From Neomicrococcus aestuarii (lineage in GTDB: Bacteria > Actinomycetota > Actinomycetes > Actinomycetales > Micrococcaceae), in the NCBI RefSeq assembly GCF_014201135.1, contig NZ_JACHDR010000001.1, positions 62,001 through 126,000 on the forward strand: a stretch of 64,000 bases of DNA, written 5' to 3'. The position numbers and the translations under genes are program-made. The notes beneath the pieces were generated by a model. The model had not been told where the DNA came from and ran no database searches. It was given only the letters and a program-made list of their open reading frames with translations. Shown here in pieces: positions 1-8,046 of the stretch. Position 1 is the first letter of the stretch, and each line of letters opens with the position of its first letter.

Positions 1-2
1 GC

Positions 3-1979
3 GAACGCTATCCGGAGAGGTCTCATAGCCTCCAGATTCTGCTTAATTCTGTTGCTGAACACGGTCTTACAATCTATGACCGTCAAGCCAATCATCCTGA
101 ATCTCCATATCGGTATCCGCAAAAACTGGTTCGATTTGTTCAAGGGGGTCTCAAGTATTCAGAAATGCTGGACGCCTATAAACAACATCCCCTACACCTA
201 AATGTGAACTCGGTTGTAAATTCTCCGACAATGTTCTCGCGCAGGGTCGTGGAGTTAGCGGCCTGTGGAACGCCGATCATTTCGGGGCCGGGCGCTGGGG
301 TTGATTATCTTTTTGGAGACCTAGTACCCACCACCGAGTCCGGCGACCTTGTCGGTAAGATTAGTAATCTTTGGATGAATAACGAGCGAGATCGGATTCT
401 GGACGGGTGGAATCTTCACCGTCACGTTTATAGAGCCCACCTGGCCCAACACAGGCTCGCGTACATGTTGCGCACGGCTGGAATCAAGCTTCAGATGGAG
501 GAATTGCCAAGGTACCGGCTGCGTCTTGACGCTCTTACTGCGGAGTCCACAGCATCAACACTCCGACAGTCGCTCCTTCCGAATGAAGTTGTTGTCGGGA
601 AAGACCAAGTTCTAGACAAGGCCTTGGTTGAGAGATTGAATTCCGAAAGTGTCTCTGTAGATTTCGAGAACAACGCGAATGATGATGAACTGCTCGATGT
701 CTATTTGGGAAACTTCTTAGACGACTCTGAAGCGGCTGAGGATCTTGTGCGGACATCATTTTACTGGCCTGGACGAATTCAAATTACCTCGCCTGCCAAG
801 TTCCGCAATCGGCATAGCCTCTGGGAGTTCGACAAGTTTGATAAATCCTCGCCGGCACTCAACAGGGGAGTAGGAAGCCCTGCAAGCGCCGTAACCGAGG
901 GTGATCAGACTGCGGTCCTCGCATTAGTTCGACCGCGCGAAGAATTGTCGGCGGAACCTCAAGTGTCGCCTAAAGTTGAGGTTTCCTTCGAGCCTAAACG
1001 AATTGTATTAGCGGGCCATGATCTCAAGTTCGCCTCAACCATTGTTCAAGGTCTTCGGAATGCAGGACATGACGTAAGAATCGATCAATGGACGGGTCAT
1101 GCGACTCATGACGAACTGCTGAGTGAAGAACTAAGCCTTTGGTCGAATGTGGTTTTCTGTGAGTGGGCGTTAGGCAATCTTGAATGGTATTCCAGTAGGC
1201 GACGACCCGGTCAAAAACTCATAACAAGGTTCCACTCTCAAGAGTTGTTCTGGCCTTACATGGAGCGAATTCACCCAGAAACTGTTGACAAGTTTGTATT
1301 TGTTGGCGAATTTGTTAGGCAACGCGCTATGCGACAGTTTGGGATTCCATATGAACGAACCGTAGTCATCCCGAATGCCCTAGGGGTTGAACCAGGGCTA
1401 CGCAAAGTGGATTCTGACAATAGATTCCGTATTGGATTTGTTGGGTCGGTTCCTCGTCAAAAGCATCTCGATCGAGCCCTAGATATTCTTGAAATGGTAC
1501 GCAAGCAAGATACGCGATTCGAGCTACATGTTAAGGGGAGGAGACCTGAGGAATACTCGTGGATGCTTGATCGGCCCGATGAACTTGCGTTCTATCAAGA
1601 ACAGTATGCGCGGATTGAGCAGAATCCGTTACTGACAGGTTCAGTACATTTTGATCCGCATGGAGACGATATGTCTGAGTGGTACAGCCAAATTGGTGTT
1701 GTCCTTTCTCTGAGTGATTTCGAATCGTTTCATATGACTCTCGCGGATGGTGCCGCGAGCGGAGCCGTACCGCTCTCATTGTCTTGGCCAGGAGCCGAAC
1801 TGATCTATCCAGTCACGTGGATTCACGACGAAAAGAGGGACATTGCCAACCATCTTTTGGAAGTGACGGCCGACGAGCTCAATTTTGAGGAGACCGCTAG
1901 AGGAGCTCAAATGTTCGCTCTCGGAAATTTTGCGACCAAATCAATCGTGGACACATATCTAGCCCTTATAGCTCACTAA
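3..1979 (+). CDS. Two-domain glycosyltransferase, 5' end cut by window edge
   Basis: The frame is open from base 3 with no stop, so the gene begins upstream of the window; the first internal ATG is at 165. Two glycosyltransferase modules are visible. The first ends with a CgeB-like block (SPTMFSRRVVELAACGTP, about residue 75-90 of the visible part). The second carries a Rossmann-type GT-B half with a VIPNALG segment, a RIGFVGSVPRQK nucleotide-sugar-side start, and an acidic E in SDFESFHMTLADGAASG near the C-terminus. It probably adds sugars to a surface polysaccharide in the cytoplasm. Codon use is clearly more A+T-rich than the genes beyond 7.5 kb, which suggests horizontal acquisition. No membrane segments are seen. 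The substrate cannot be told. Confidence 0.75.
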   Translation, partial: ERYPERSHSLQILLNSVAEHGLTIYDRQANHPESPYRYPQKLVRFVQGGLKYSEMLDAYKQHPLHLNVNSVVNSPTMFSRRVVELAACGTPIISGPGAGVDYLFGDLVPTTESGDLVGKISNLWMNNERDRILDGWNLHRHVYRAHLAQHRLAYMLRTAGIKLQMEELPRYRLRLDALTAESTASTLRQSLLPNEVVVGKDQVLDKALVERLNSESVSVDFENNANDDELLDVYLGNFLDDSEAAEDLVRTSFYWPGRIQITSPAKFRNRHSLWEFDKFDKSSPALNRGVGSPASAVTEGDQTAVLALVRPREELSAEPQVSPKVEVSFEPKRIVLAGHDLKFASTIVQGLRNAGHDVRIDQWTGHATHDELLSEELSLWSNVVFCEWALGNLEWYSSRRRPGQKLITRFHSQELFWPYMERIHPETVDKFVFVGEFVRQRAMRQFGIPYERTVVIPNALGVEPGLRKVDSDNRFRIGFVGSVPRQKHLDRALDILEMVRKQDTRFELHVKGRRPEEYSWMLDRPDELAFYQEQYARIEQNPLLTGSVHFDPHGDDMSEWYSQIGVVLSLSDFESFHMTLADGAASGAVPLSLSWPGAELIYPVTWIHDEKRDIANHLLEVTADELNFEETARGAQMFALGNFATKSIVDTYLALIAH

Positions 1980-2440
1980 GTGAGTTTGGGGTTGTAGTTC
2001 AATAATGCCAGCTTCGAATATTGCACAATAGCCCAGTTGCTGCTGCCAAATGGTAATACTCCTGGAGATCAGGGGTCCCTTAAAGTTCCGTGGACGTGTC
2101 AGGACCAACCACTCCAAGTGTTGAATGATCTATCTCGCTACCTAGGTTTTGCCGCACTCTCACTGCGCACATTGGATCGTCTTCTGGGGCAGGAACTTGA
2201 GCATGCAATTCTTTGGGGATCGGGTAAGACTCACGACTCGCTTCGCGGTTCACGACATGCGCTCAAGCGCAAAAATGTTGGCTGAAGCCGCATTACTGGT
2301 GCCCTGCTCCTGACTAGGGCAGCTAGACCCTCAACACGTCAAGGAGGAGCAGAGATCTATGTGGAAGAGGAAAAACTTAGCCGCGTGGCGTATAGGTTTC
2401 CTTTTCCAATAGCTATATATCTGTATTCTTTTCCACAGCC
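1980..2440. other. Gap with no convincing gene
   Basis: About 460 bases between the glycosyltransferase and the first insertion sequence. An 82-codon frame (2037-2285) has no recognisable domain and poor coding character. A good ribosome-binding site (AAGGAGG, 2341-2347) precedes an ATG at 2360, but that frame stops after 16 codons; it could be the broken 5' end of a gene lost when the insertion sequences arrived. A small hairpin with GCCCT/AGGGC arms lies near 2300-2320. Confidence 0.4.
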
Positions 2441-2491
2441 TGAACCGTCCCGGGTTTGATGCCGCTATCTTCTGTGAGAAAGATAGTGACT

Positions 2492-2803
2492 ATGCCCAAG
2501 CAGTTCCCGCCCGAAGTTCGTGACCGTGCAGTGCGCATGACCATGGATCGGTTGTCCGAATACCCGTCTGTCTATGCTGCCTGCAAGGCACTGGCCCCGA
2601 AGCTCGGGGTGGGCCCTGAATCGCTCCGGCGCTGGGTTGTCCAGGCTCAGATCGATGCCGGTGAGAAGACCGGACCAAGCACTGATGAGTTGGAGGAAAT
2701 CAAGCGGCTCCGGGCTGAGGTGCGGGACTTGAAAGAGTCTAACGAGATCCTGAAACAGGCCTCGATTTTCTTCGCGAGGGAGCTCGACCCTCGCCGCCGT
2801 TGA
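2492..2803 (+). CDS. IS3-family transposase OrfA
   Basis: A 103-residue helix-turn-helix protein of the IS3 OrfA (IS911-like) type. It has an N-terminal HTH segment (VYAACKALAPKLGVGPESLRRW, about residues 26-47) followed by a leucine-zipper-like coiled coil ending NEILKQASIFFARE. The ATG at 2492 is preferred over an upstream TTG/ATG because the protein then starts MPKQFPPEVRDRAVR as is usual. Its stop (2801-2803) overlaps the first codons of orfB. A -1 shift near the TTTTCTTC run at 2766-2773 would give a continuous OrfAB frame with no intervening stop. Confidence 0.88.
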   Translation: MPKQFPPEVRDRAVRMTMDRLSEYPSVYAACKALAPKLGVGPESLRRWVVQAQIDAGEKTGPSTDELEEIKRLRAEVRDLKESNEILKQASIFFARELDPRRR

Positions 2804-3780
2804 TCTGTCGATTCATCGACGAAATGCGCGCTGAAGGTTACGCGGTCGAGTCGATCTGTGCCGTCCTGCGGGAGCAGGGCGTGCGGGTCGCCGCACGAAC
2901 CTACCGGGCGTGGAAGAAACGCCTTCCAGCCCTGCGCACCATCGAAGACGCCCGCCTCACCGATGCACTTCGTGCTGTGAAAGTCCCCGACGCGAAGGGA
3001 CGCCCCCGTCCCGAGATCATCTACGGACGGCGGAAAATGACACAGTGGCTGCGCCGTAACGGCTTCCCGGAAGCCTCCAAACACACCGTGGACCGGCTCA
3101 TGCGCGAAGAAGGCATGAACGGGCTCGTCAGAGGCCGCAAGACCCGCACCACCATCCCCGGCAAGGACGGCCGCCGTGCCGGGGACCTGGTGAACCGGGA
3201 CTTCACCGCCGCGGCTCCGAACCAGATCTGGGTCACTGATTTTACGTACGTCCCGGTCTACTCCGGATTCGTCTACGTTGCCCTGGTCATCGACCTGTAT
3301 TCCCGGGCGATCCTCGGCTGGGAAACTTCAACCGTCAAGGACACCGCGTTTGTCGAACACTGCCTGCGGATGGCCTTGTGGCGGCGCGAACACACCGGCC
3401 GCCCGGCACCGACGGGACTAATTCACCACAGCGATGCCGGAAGCCAGTACACCTCGATCCGGTACACCGACACCCTGGCCTTGGAGGGCCTACAACCGTC
3501 CATTGGCAGCGTTGGTGACGCCTATGACAACGCAGCAGCCGAGACCGTGATGGGGTTGTTCAAGAACGAGGCCGTTGCGAAGGATTCACCGTTCCGCAGC
3601 GGGGCGTTGAAGACCGAAACCGACGTCATGGAAATCGTCTTCGAGTGGGTCCACTGGTACAACAACGAACGCCTGCATTCCGCCCTGGACCACCAAACGC
3701 CAGAGGAATACGAGCAGACATATTATGATCTACAAACCAGCTCGTTACCCGACGACGCCGCCAACAAACAAGCGGCATGA
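2800..3780 (+). CDS. IS3-family transposase OrfB (DDE integrase core)
   Basis: A 326-residue rve-type integrase. The catalytic triad is visible: D in QIWVTDFTYV, D in HHSDAGSQY and E in NAAAETVMG, followed by the usual NNERLHSALDHQTPEEYE tail. An HTH_21-like segment lies near residues 55-100. The nominal TTG start at 2800 overlaps the orfA stop and the -1 frame is open upstream, so the active product is expected to be an OrfAB fusion made by ribosomal frameshifting, as in other IS3 elements. It appears intact. Confidence 0.9.
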   Translation: MICRFIDEMRAEGYAVESICAVLREQGVRVAARTYRAWKKRLPALRTIEDARLTDALRAVKVPDAKGRPRPEIIYGRRKMTQWLRRNGFPEASKHTVDRLMREEGMNGLVRGRKTRTTIPGKDGRRAGDLVNRDFTAAAPNQIWVTDFTYVPVYSGFVYVALVIDLYSRAILGWETSTVKDTAFVEHCLRMALWRREHTGRPAPTGLIHHSDAGSQYTSIRYTDTLALEGLQPSIGSVGDAYDNAAAETVMGLFKNEAVAKDSPFRSGALKTETDVMEIVFEWVHWYNNERLHSALDHQTPEEYEQTYYDLQTSSLPDDAANKQAA

Positions 3781-3796
3781 TTCCCGGGACGGTTCA

Positions 3797-4102
3797 CACC
3801 TCTTGCATCTTTGATGAGCGAGGTTGTTGTCGGAGGTTTTGAGCAGTGTGGGGTGGTTGTTCTGTGGTGAGGTTCGTACTCGTTGTTGGTTCGTAGGCTT
3901 GGTGGTCTTGTGGTTGCCTGCTGGTGCTTACGTAGGGGTTGGAGGGTGTGTGGGTAGGCAGCGGGGATGTTTAGTTCCAGCGTGGTGCGGTGGGAGGGGC
4001 GCTTCGCGCTAAAGGCACTCGCTTCGCTCGTACTGGTTCTTTTCGCTCCCAGCACTCATAGGTGCTCCATACGGCTTGCATGGACGTGACGGACATGGCA
4101 GC
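3797..4102. other. G/T-rich spacer between two IS3 elements
   Basis: 306 bases lying exactly between the right end of one IS3-family element and the left end of the next. The top strand is unusually rich in GTT and GGT runs. Short open frames exist on both strands (for example 3824-4012 and 3723-4055 on the minus strand) but none shows a domain or a good start. It does not continue the RelA/SpoT frame broken at 6910. It may be a relic of host DNA or of an older element. Confidence 0.4.
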
Positions 4103-4133
4103 TGAACCGGCCTGGGTTTCGTAGAGAGCCGTG

Positions 4134-4443
4134 TTACGCAGCAGCGGGCTCGCTGCTGTCCCGTGGTTCATCGTAATACAACGCTTCGTACTCCACCGGC
4201 GGCAGGTCCCCGATACTCGAATGCAGTCTCTGAGTGTTGAACCAGCTCACCCACGCAGCGGTGGCCTGCTCGACCTGCTGCCAGGACTCCCAGAGCTTTT
4301 GTTCGTGCCAAATCACCTCGGCTTTGAACAGTCCGATCGTGGACTCCATCAACGCGTTATCCAGCGCATCACCGATCGTGCCGATCGAACCGGTGATGCC
4401 CGCCGCGGCCAGTTGCTCGGTGAATGCCAGAGCTGTGTACTGG
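4134..4443 (-). pseudogene. 3' part of split IS3 orfB
   Basis: This is the C-terminal piece of the transposase whose N-terminal piece lies at 5895-6527. It resumes with YTALAFTEQL directly after the HHSDAGSQ motif of the other piece, contains the catalytic E (NALMESTIGLF) and ends with the typical NTQRLHSSIGDLPPVEYE tail. The break is caused by an IS30-family insertion, and the two pieces rejoin in frame if the insert and one CTGG copy are removed. Confidence 0.88.
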
Positions 4444-5894
4444 GTGAATTCAATCGGTGGTAGCAACACTCGGTTGTTGTACTGATTCTAGATAATCTTC
4501 GAACGCTTCAGCTGGGGTTCTCCATCCCAGGGTCTTTCGCGGCCTGGTGTTGAGGGTGTGAGCGATGGCTGCGACTTCTTCAGCGCCCCATCGTGAGAGA
4601 TCGGTGCCTTTGGGGAAGTATTGCCGTAGCAGCCCATTGGTGTTCTCGTTCGTGCCGCGTTGCCAGGGGCTACGTGGGTCTGCGAAATAGACTGGTACTC
4701 CAGATTCGACGGTGAACTGAGAATGAGCTGAGAGCTCTTTGCCTCGATCCCAGGTGAGTGACTTTCGCAGATGCTCGGGCAGTTCCGCAACAGTCTTCGA
4801 CAACGCGTTTTTCATGCTCACTGCCCCGTACCCGGCTAAAGGAGGACCGTTCTTCTTCCGCGGGAGGGTGCCGTAGCCTTGTTCGCGAGGCAGATGGACA
4901 AGCATGGTGAACCGTGTGGTGCGCTCGACCAGCGTGCCGACTGCCGAGCGATTGAGTCCAATGATCAGGTCACCTTCCCAATGGCCTGGCACGGCTCGGT
5001 CTTCGACCTCGGCGGGCCGTTGGCTGATAATGACCTTCTCATCGACATGGGCCCATGATTTCGCCTGCGCTCGGGCACGCGGGACCCGAAGGGCGCGGCC
5101 GGTGCGCAAGCAGGTCACCAATTCACGCTTCAGAGCACCACGGCCCTGAATGTAGAGAGCCTGGTAGATAGCTTCGTGCGAGATCCGCATGGACTCATCC
5201 TCAGGGAAGTCAACCTTCAGCCGATGGGAGATCTGCTCAGGACTCCAGCCTTTCACCCATCGGCGATCCCCGCGATGAGGCTTATTTCTGCCCTTCCACA
5301 CAGCCTCATCAGGCCCATCAATCACCTGTCCGTCAGCAGCGGTGACTTTTCCCGCCAGTCGGTCCTGAACGTAGTCCCGCAACCTGGGATTACTCACCAG
5401 CTTTGCAGTCTTGGGCCGCTGAGCGAAGACCTCCGACTTCCATTGAGCAACTGAGGCTCGATAGTCCAACTTCCCGCCTCGGGTGGCCGCGTTACGCCGT
5501 AACTCTCGTGAAATCGTAGAAGGACTCCGTCCTAGACGACGAGCTATTTCGCGAACACCGATTTCTTGGGCTCGCAGCAGAGCGATCTCCTCACGCTCTT
5601 GGAAGGAAAGGTACCGGGAAGAGACCTTCGAGGACATAAACAGCGGCATACCACCACGATTGCGGAACCATCGAGCACCAACGGCTTGAGACACACCAGT
5701 GGCCTCTGCTGCCTTCTCAGAGGTGATCCCGGTGGCGATGTGCTTCCAGAACTCTCGTTCGACCTCCTGACGATGAGACGGAGCCCCCGGCGACTTCATC
5801 GCTGAACGGCCTGTGAACTGCCGCACCCATGCTGATGGTCTTCCCATTGCATACCTCCACGATCAAGGTGTTGCTACGACCAGTTGAATCCGGG
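4444..5894 (-). mobile_element. IS30-family insertion sequence nested in IS3
   Basis: The ends are imperfect inverted repeats of about 25 bp that share ATTCAA, then TAGCAACAC (left 4444-4471, right 5867-5894 inverted). The 4-bp sequence CTGG flanks both sides (4440-4443 and 5895-5898), and joining the flanks through a single CTGG restores the interrupted codon order HHSDAGSQ-YTALAF. Length is about 1451 bp with one long transposase gene. It looks complete and young. Confidence 0.88.
4450..5847 (-). CDS. IS30-family transposase
   Basis: A 465-residue DDE transposase. An N-terminal HTH_38-type DNA-binding region (YLSFQEREEIALLRAQEIGVR, then REIARRLGRSPSTISRELRRN, about residues 77-118) is typical of IS30. 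The catalytic residues are seen as D in PGHWEGDLIIG, D in LTWDRGKEL and E in PWQRGTNENTNG. The C-terminal TLNTRPRKTLGWRTPAE block is the family signature. No frameshift is present, so it should be functional. It reads in the same direction as the IS3 element it interrupts. Confidence 0.93.
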   Translation of the reverse strand: MGRPSAWVRQFTGRSAMKSPGAPSHRQEVEREFWKHIATGITSEKAAEATGVSQAVGARWFRNRGGMPLFMSSKVSSRYLSFQEREEIALLRAQEIGVREIARRLGRSPSTISRELRRNAATRGGKLDYRASVAQWKSEVFAQRPKTAKLVSNPRLRDYVQDRLAGKVTAADGQVIDGPDEAVWKGRNKPHRGDRRWVKGWSPEQISHRLKVDFPEDESMRISHEAIYQALYIQGRGALKRELVTCLRTGRALRVPRARAQAKSWAHVDEKVIISQRPAEVEDRAVPGHWEGDLIIGLNRSAVGTLVERTTRFTMLVHLPREQGYGTLPRKKNGPPLAGYGAVSMKNALSKTVAELPEHLRKSLTWDRGKELSAHSQFTVESGVPVYFADPRSPWQRGTNENTNGLLRQYFPKGTDLSRWGAEEVAAIAHTLNTRPRKTLGWRTPAEAFEDYLESVQQPSVATTD

Positions 5895-6527
5895 CTGGCT
5901 GCCGGCGTCACTGTGATGCAAAAGCCCCTGCGTGGTGAACTCGCTGTTGGTCCTACGCCGGATGAATAACGATTGTTCCAAGGCCGATTGCACCAAAAGG
6001 CTGGTCTTGGTTCTCATCACCGGCCACCCGAGAATCCGACGCGAGAAGACATCGGTAATAAAGCTGACATAGCAAAAACCCTGGGGTGTCCACACATAGG
6101 TGAAGTCCGCCACCCACCATTGATCCGGTCGCGTGGGCCAGTTCCATCGGCGTTGGACGTGGTCCGGATGCCGCAGGCCCTGCGGATCCTGGCGGGTCGT
6201 GACCGTGGTGCGTTTCCCACGCCGGATCCCGGTGATGCCCAGCAGCTTCATCAGCCGTTCGACCTGATCCCGGCCTGCCTCGATACCGGCACGCAGCGCT
6301 GCTTTCCACAGCTTCCTGCGCCCATACAGACGGCGGTTAGCCGCCCAGAGGTCGTAGATGCTGTTGGCCAGGTACGCGTCGGTCAGGTCGTGGTCGCTGG
6401 GACCGAATCCGCGGGCCTGATGGGCATAGAAAGTGGACGGGGCAATCGTGATGCCCTGCTCGCGCAGGGCATCACAGATCGGCTCGACCCCGAACCGGTG
6501 CTGGTACTCGCGAATGTAGGCGATTAC
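5895..6527 (-). pseudogene. 5' part of split IS3 orfB
   Basis: The frame begins in the -1 frame of orfA (open through AYIREYQHRFGVEP) and carries the HTH_21-like region (NRRLYGRRKLWKAALRAGIEAG), the first catalytic D in QWWVADFTYV and the second in HHSDAGSQ, where the IS30 insertion cuts it. The remaining 100 or so residues are at 4134-4443. The coding sequence is otherwise free of stops, which suggests recent inactivation. Confidence 0.88.
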
Positions 6528-6856
6528 TGTCCGAGTTTGCGGTCGAGCTCCGCTGCCGCGAAAAAAGCTGACGCGGTCTTCAGGATCTCGTTCGCCCGCC
6601 GCAGTTGAGCGTTCTCGCGCCGCAAGCGCGCCACTTCTTCGTTGGCCGGCTCTTGACTGGCTGACGCCGCAGGGGTGAGGCCCTCGCCTTGCTCTCGACG
6701 GATCCAGTTGCGCAAGGTGCCGGGATTAATACCCAGCAACTCACCGATCTCTTGGCGCGCCCGGGTCTGTGCGATGTTTCCCTGCTCCAGGCGTTCTTGG
6801 TAGAGGCGGACCGCTCGGGCCTGGGACTCGGCGTCGTATTTGCGTGGTGCTGGCAT
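6524..6856 (-). CDS. IS3-family transposase OrfA of the interrupted element
   Basis: A 110-residue OrfA beginning MPAPRKYDAESQARAVRLYQ; the ATG at 6856 is chosen over upstream in-frame starts because it lies inside the element. A helix-turn-helix (IGELLGINPGTLRNWIRRE) and a C-terminal coiled coil (EEVARLRRENAQLRRANEILK) are visible. A CTTTTTTC run near the 3' end of the gene (minus strand) is a likely -1 slip site: the shifted frame is open and continues directly into orfB. Confidence 0.88.
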   Translation of the reverse strand: MPAPRKYDAESQARAVRLYQERLEQGNIAQTRARQEIGELLGINPGTLRNWIRREQGEGLTPAASASQEPANEEVARLRRENAQLRRANEILKTASAFFAAAELDRKLGQ

Positions 6857-6909
6857 GATTCCTATTCTCCGTGTTAGATCATGCTCTCCCGCAAACCCAG
6901 GCCGGTTCA

Positions 6910-7376
6910 ACGCGTCCACGAACGTGGACACCCTCGCGCAGAATCAAACGTAAGTGAACTGCACGGTACCCACTATGTGGGTCGTGCCTCAGGTCTTTGA
7001 TGCAAGTCGTTTTGTCATGACTGAACTGGTCTGCGATTCGATCCGCGACATCGTCTTGTTCCCTCAAGTTCATTTCGGCTTCAAACCGGACCCCAGCAAT
7101 GTCTTGAACATTCGGAAGCTGAAGCGTTTTGTCCCGCTGCAGCTTCTGACGCAACGTGTCAAAGGTCTTTGCCCTGGAAGTGACCTCAAACTTTCGGGAG
7201 CCCAGGAGCGACGTCCAGTCCATGTTCTCAATTTTTGTCTGAGTTTCCGTGGCAAGGTCGTTGTAGTGAAGCATTACCGTGTCGTAATCAGGCAGCTCGG
7301 GCCCTGGTATTTCGTCGTTGCGAATGCAGTTTCCGAGCTTCTTCAGCTGGCTACTCGTCCAGGTCGTTTGACTCAC
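6910..7376 (-). pseudogene. RelA/SpoT-type alarmone synthetase, truncated by IS3
   Basis: About 155 residues of a small (p)ppGpp-synthetase-like protein remain. The synthetase core is visible: SRAKTFDTLRQKLQR (substrate-binding basic segment), NVQDIAGVRFEAEM with the conserved D of the DIAG motif, and HDPHSGYRAVHLRL. The frame then runs into the IS3 inverted repeat right after GRVE, where the expected EIQLRT-like segment should continue. The GTG at 7376 has an AGG 8-9 bases upstream and is favoured over a TTG at 7439. The missing C-terminal part is not found on the other side of the element. Loss of the remaining synthetase fold probably inactivates it. Confidence 0.8.
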
Positions 7377-7522
7377 AATTTCAAGCCTAGTTCGTGGACG
7401 AACCTCAACGGCTGGGCTGTGCAAAACGGGCTCTAACAAGATTGCGTGTGTGAATAGGCATTGCTCCGACGCTTTTAGCGGACAAGCTATCTCCGTGGTT
7501 GGTGAACGGGAAGACTAACCAT

Positions 7523-8020
7523 ATGGAACTCAACGATCTCGAGATCACCACCATCACCGGCGAAGAAACAACCTTCGGGGACTTGTCAGACGGCAAGATC
7601 GCACTGGTGGTGAATGTTGCCTCCCGATGTGGACTCACTCCGCAATACGCGGCGCTGGAAGAACTTCAGAAGACGTACGGAGACCAAGGCTTCACCGTGC
7701 TGGGCTTTCCCAGCAACCAGTTCTTGCAAGAGCTTTCGAAAGAGGAAGCCATCGCGGACTACTGCTCGGCTACGTGGGGAGTGACCTTCCCGATGACGGA
7801 GAAGGTCAAACTCAACGGCGGCAACGCGCACCCCATCTACAAGGTGCTCAAGAAGACTCCGGACCAGAACGGTCACGACGGTCGGATTACCTGGAACTTT
7901 GAGAAGTTCCTCGTGAACCCAGATGGTCGCATCAAGCGGTTCTCCCCGAAAACCGTTCCAGATGATCCGGCGATTGTTGGGACTATCGAGGAATGGATCG
8001 CTGAGCGAAAAGAGGGCTAA
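7523..8020 (+). CDS. Glutathione peroxidase family thiol peroxidase
   Basis: A 165-residue cytoplasmic peroxidase of thioredoxin fold. The peroxidatic cysteine C36 lies in NVASRCGLTPQY, the conserved Q66 in FPSNQF and the W124-N125 pair in ITWNFEKF, completing the usual tetrad. C81 in DYCSATWGVTFP may serve as a partner thiol. In actinobacteria such enzymes generally take electrons from thioredoxin rather than glutathione (family knowledge). The ATG at 7523 is preferred to a GTG at 7499; GGGAAG lies about 10 bases upstream. It is the first intact core-like gene after the IS cluster. Confidence 0.9.
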   Translation: MELNDLEITTITGEETTFGDLSDGKIALVVNVASRCGLTPQYAALEELQKTYGDQGFTVLGFPSNQFLQELSKEEAIADYCSATWGVTFPMTEKVKLNGGNAHPIYKVLKKTPDQNGHDGRITWNFEKFLVNPDGRIKRFSPKTVPDDPAIVGTIEEWIAERKEG

Positions 8021-8046
8021 CGCCGTCGTAATTAATAACTAAGCTC

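Larger units (their letters stand above)
2441..3796 (+). mobile_element. IS3-family insertion sequence, apparently complete
   Basis: The element is bounded by 25-bp imperfect terminal inverted repeats at 2441-2465 and 3772-3796; both start TGAACCGTCCCGGG and end ATGCCGC. It carries orfA and orfB with the IS3 arrangement. Total length 1356 bp fits the family. A short hairpin (CTATCTT 2465-2471 with AAGATAG 2480-2486) sits just inside the left end. No matching 3-4 bp target duplication is visible in the flanks, which hints at later rearrangement. Confidence 0.9.
4103..6909 (-). mobile_element. IS3-family insertion sequence, interrupted by an IS30 element
   Basis: Terminal inverted repeats TGAACCGGCCTGGGTTT are found at 4103-4119 and, inverted, at 6893-6909. 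Removing the inserted IS30 (4444-5894 plus one 4-bp duplication) leaves about 1352 bp, matching the other IS3 element at 2441-3796, whose ends are similar (TGAACCG, CC, GGG in common). The element runs on the minus strand, opposite to the first. No short target duplication is visible outside the ends. The right end sits inside a RelA/SpoT gene. Confidence 0.88.

Noticed and set aside
2037-2285. 82-codon frame after the glycosyltransferase
   Set aside because: No ribosome-binding site, domain or coding-like third-position bias.
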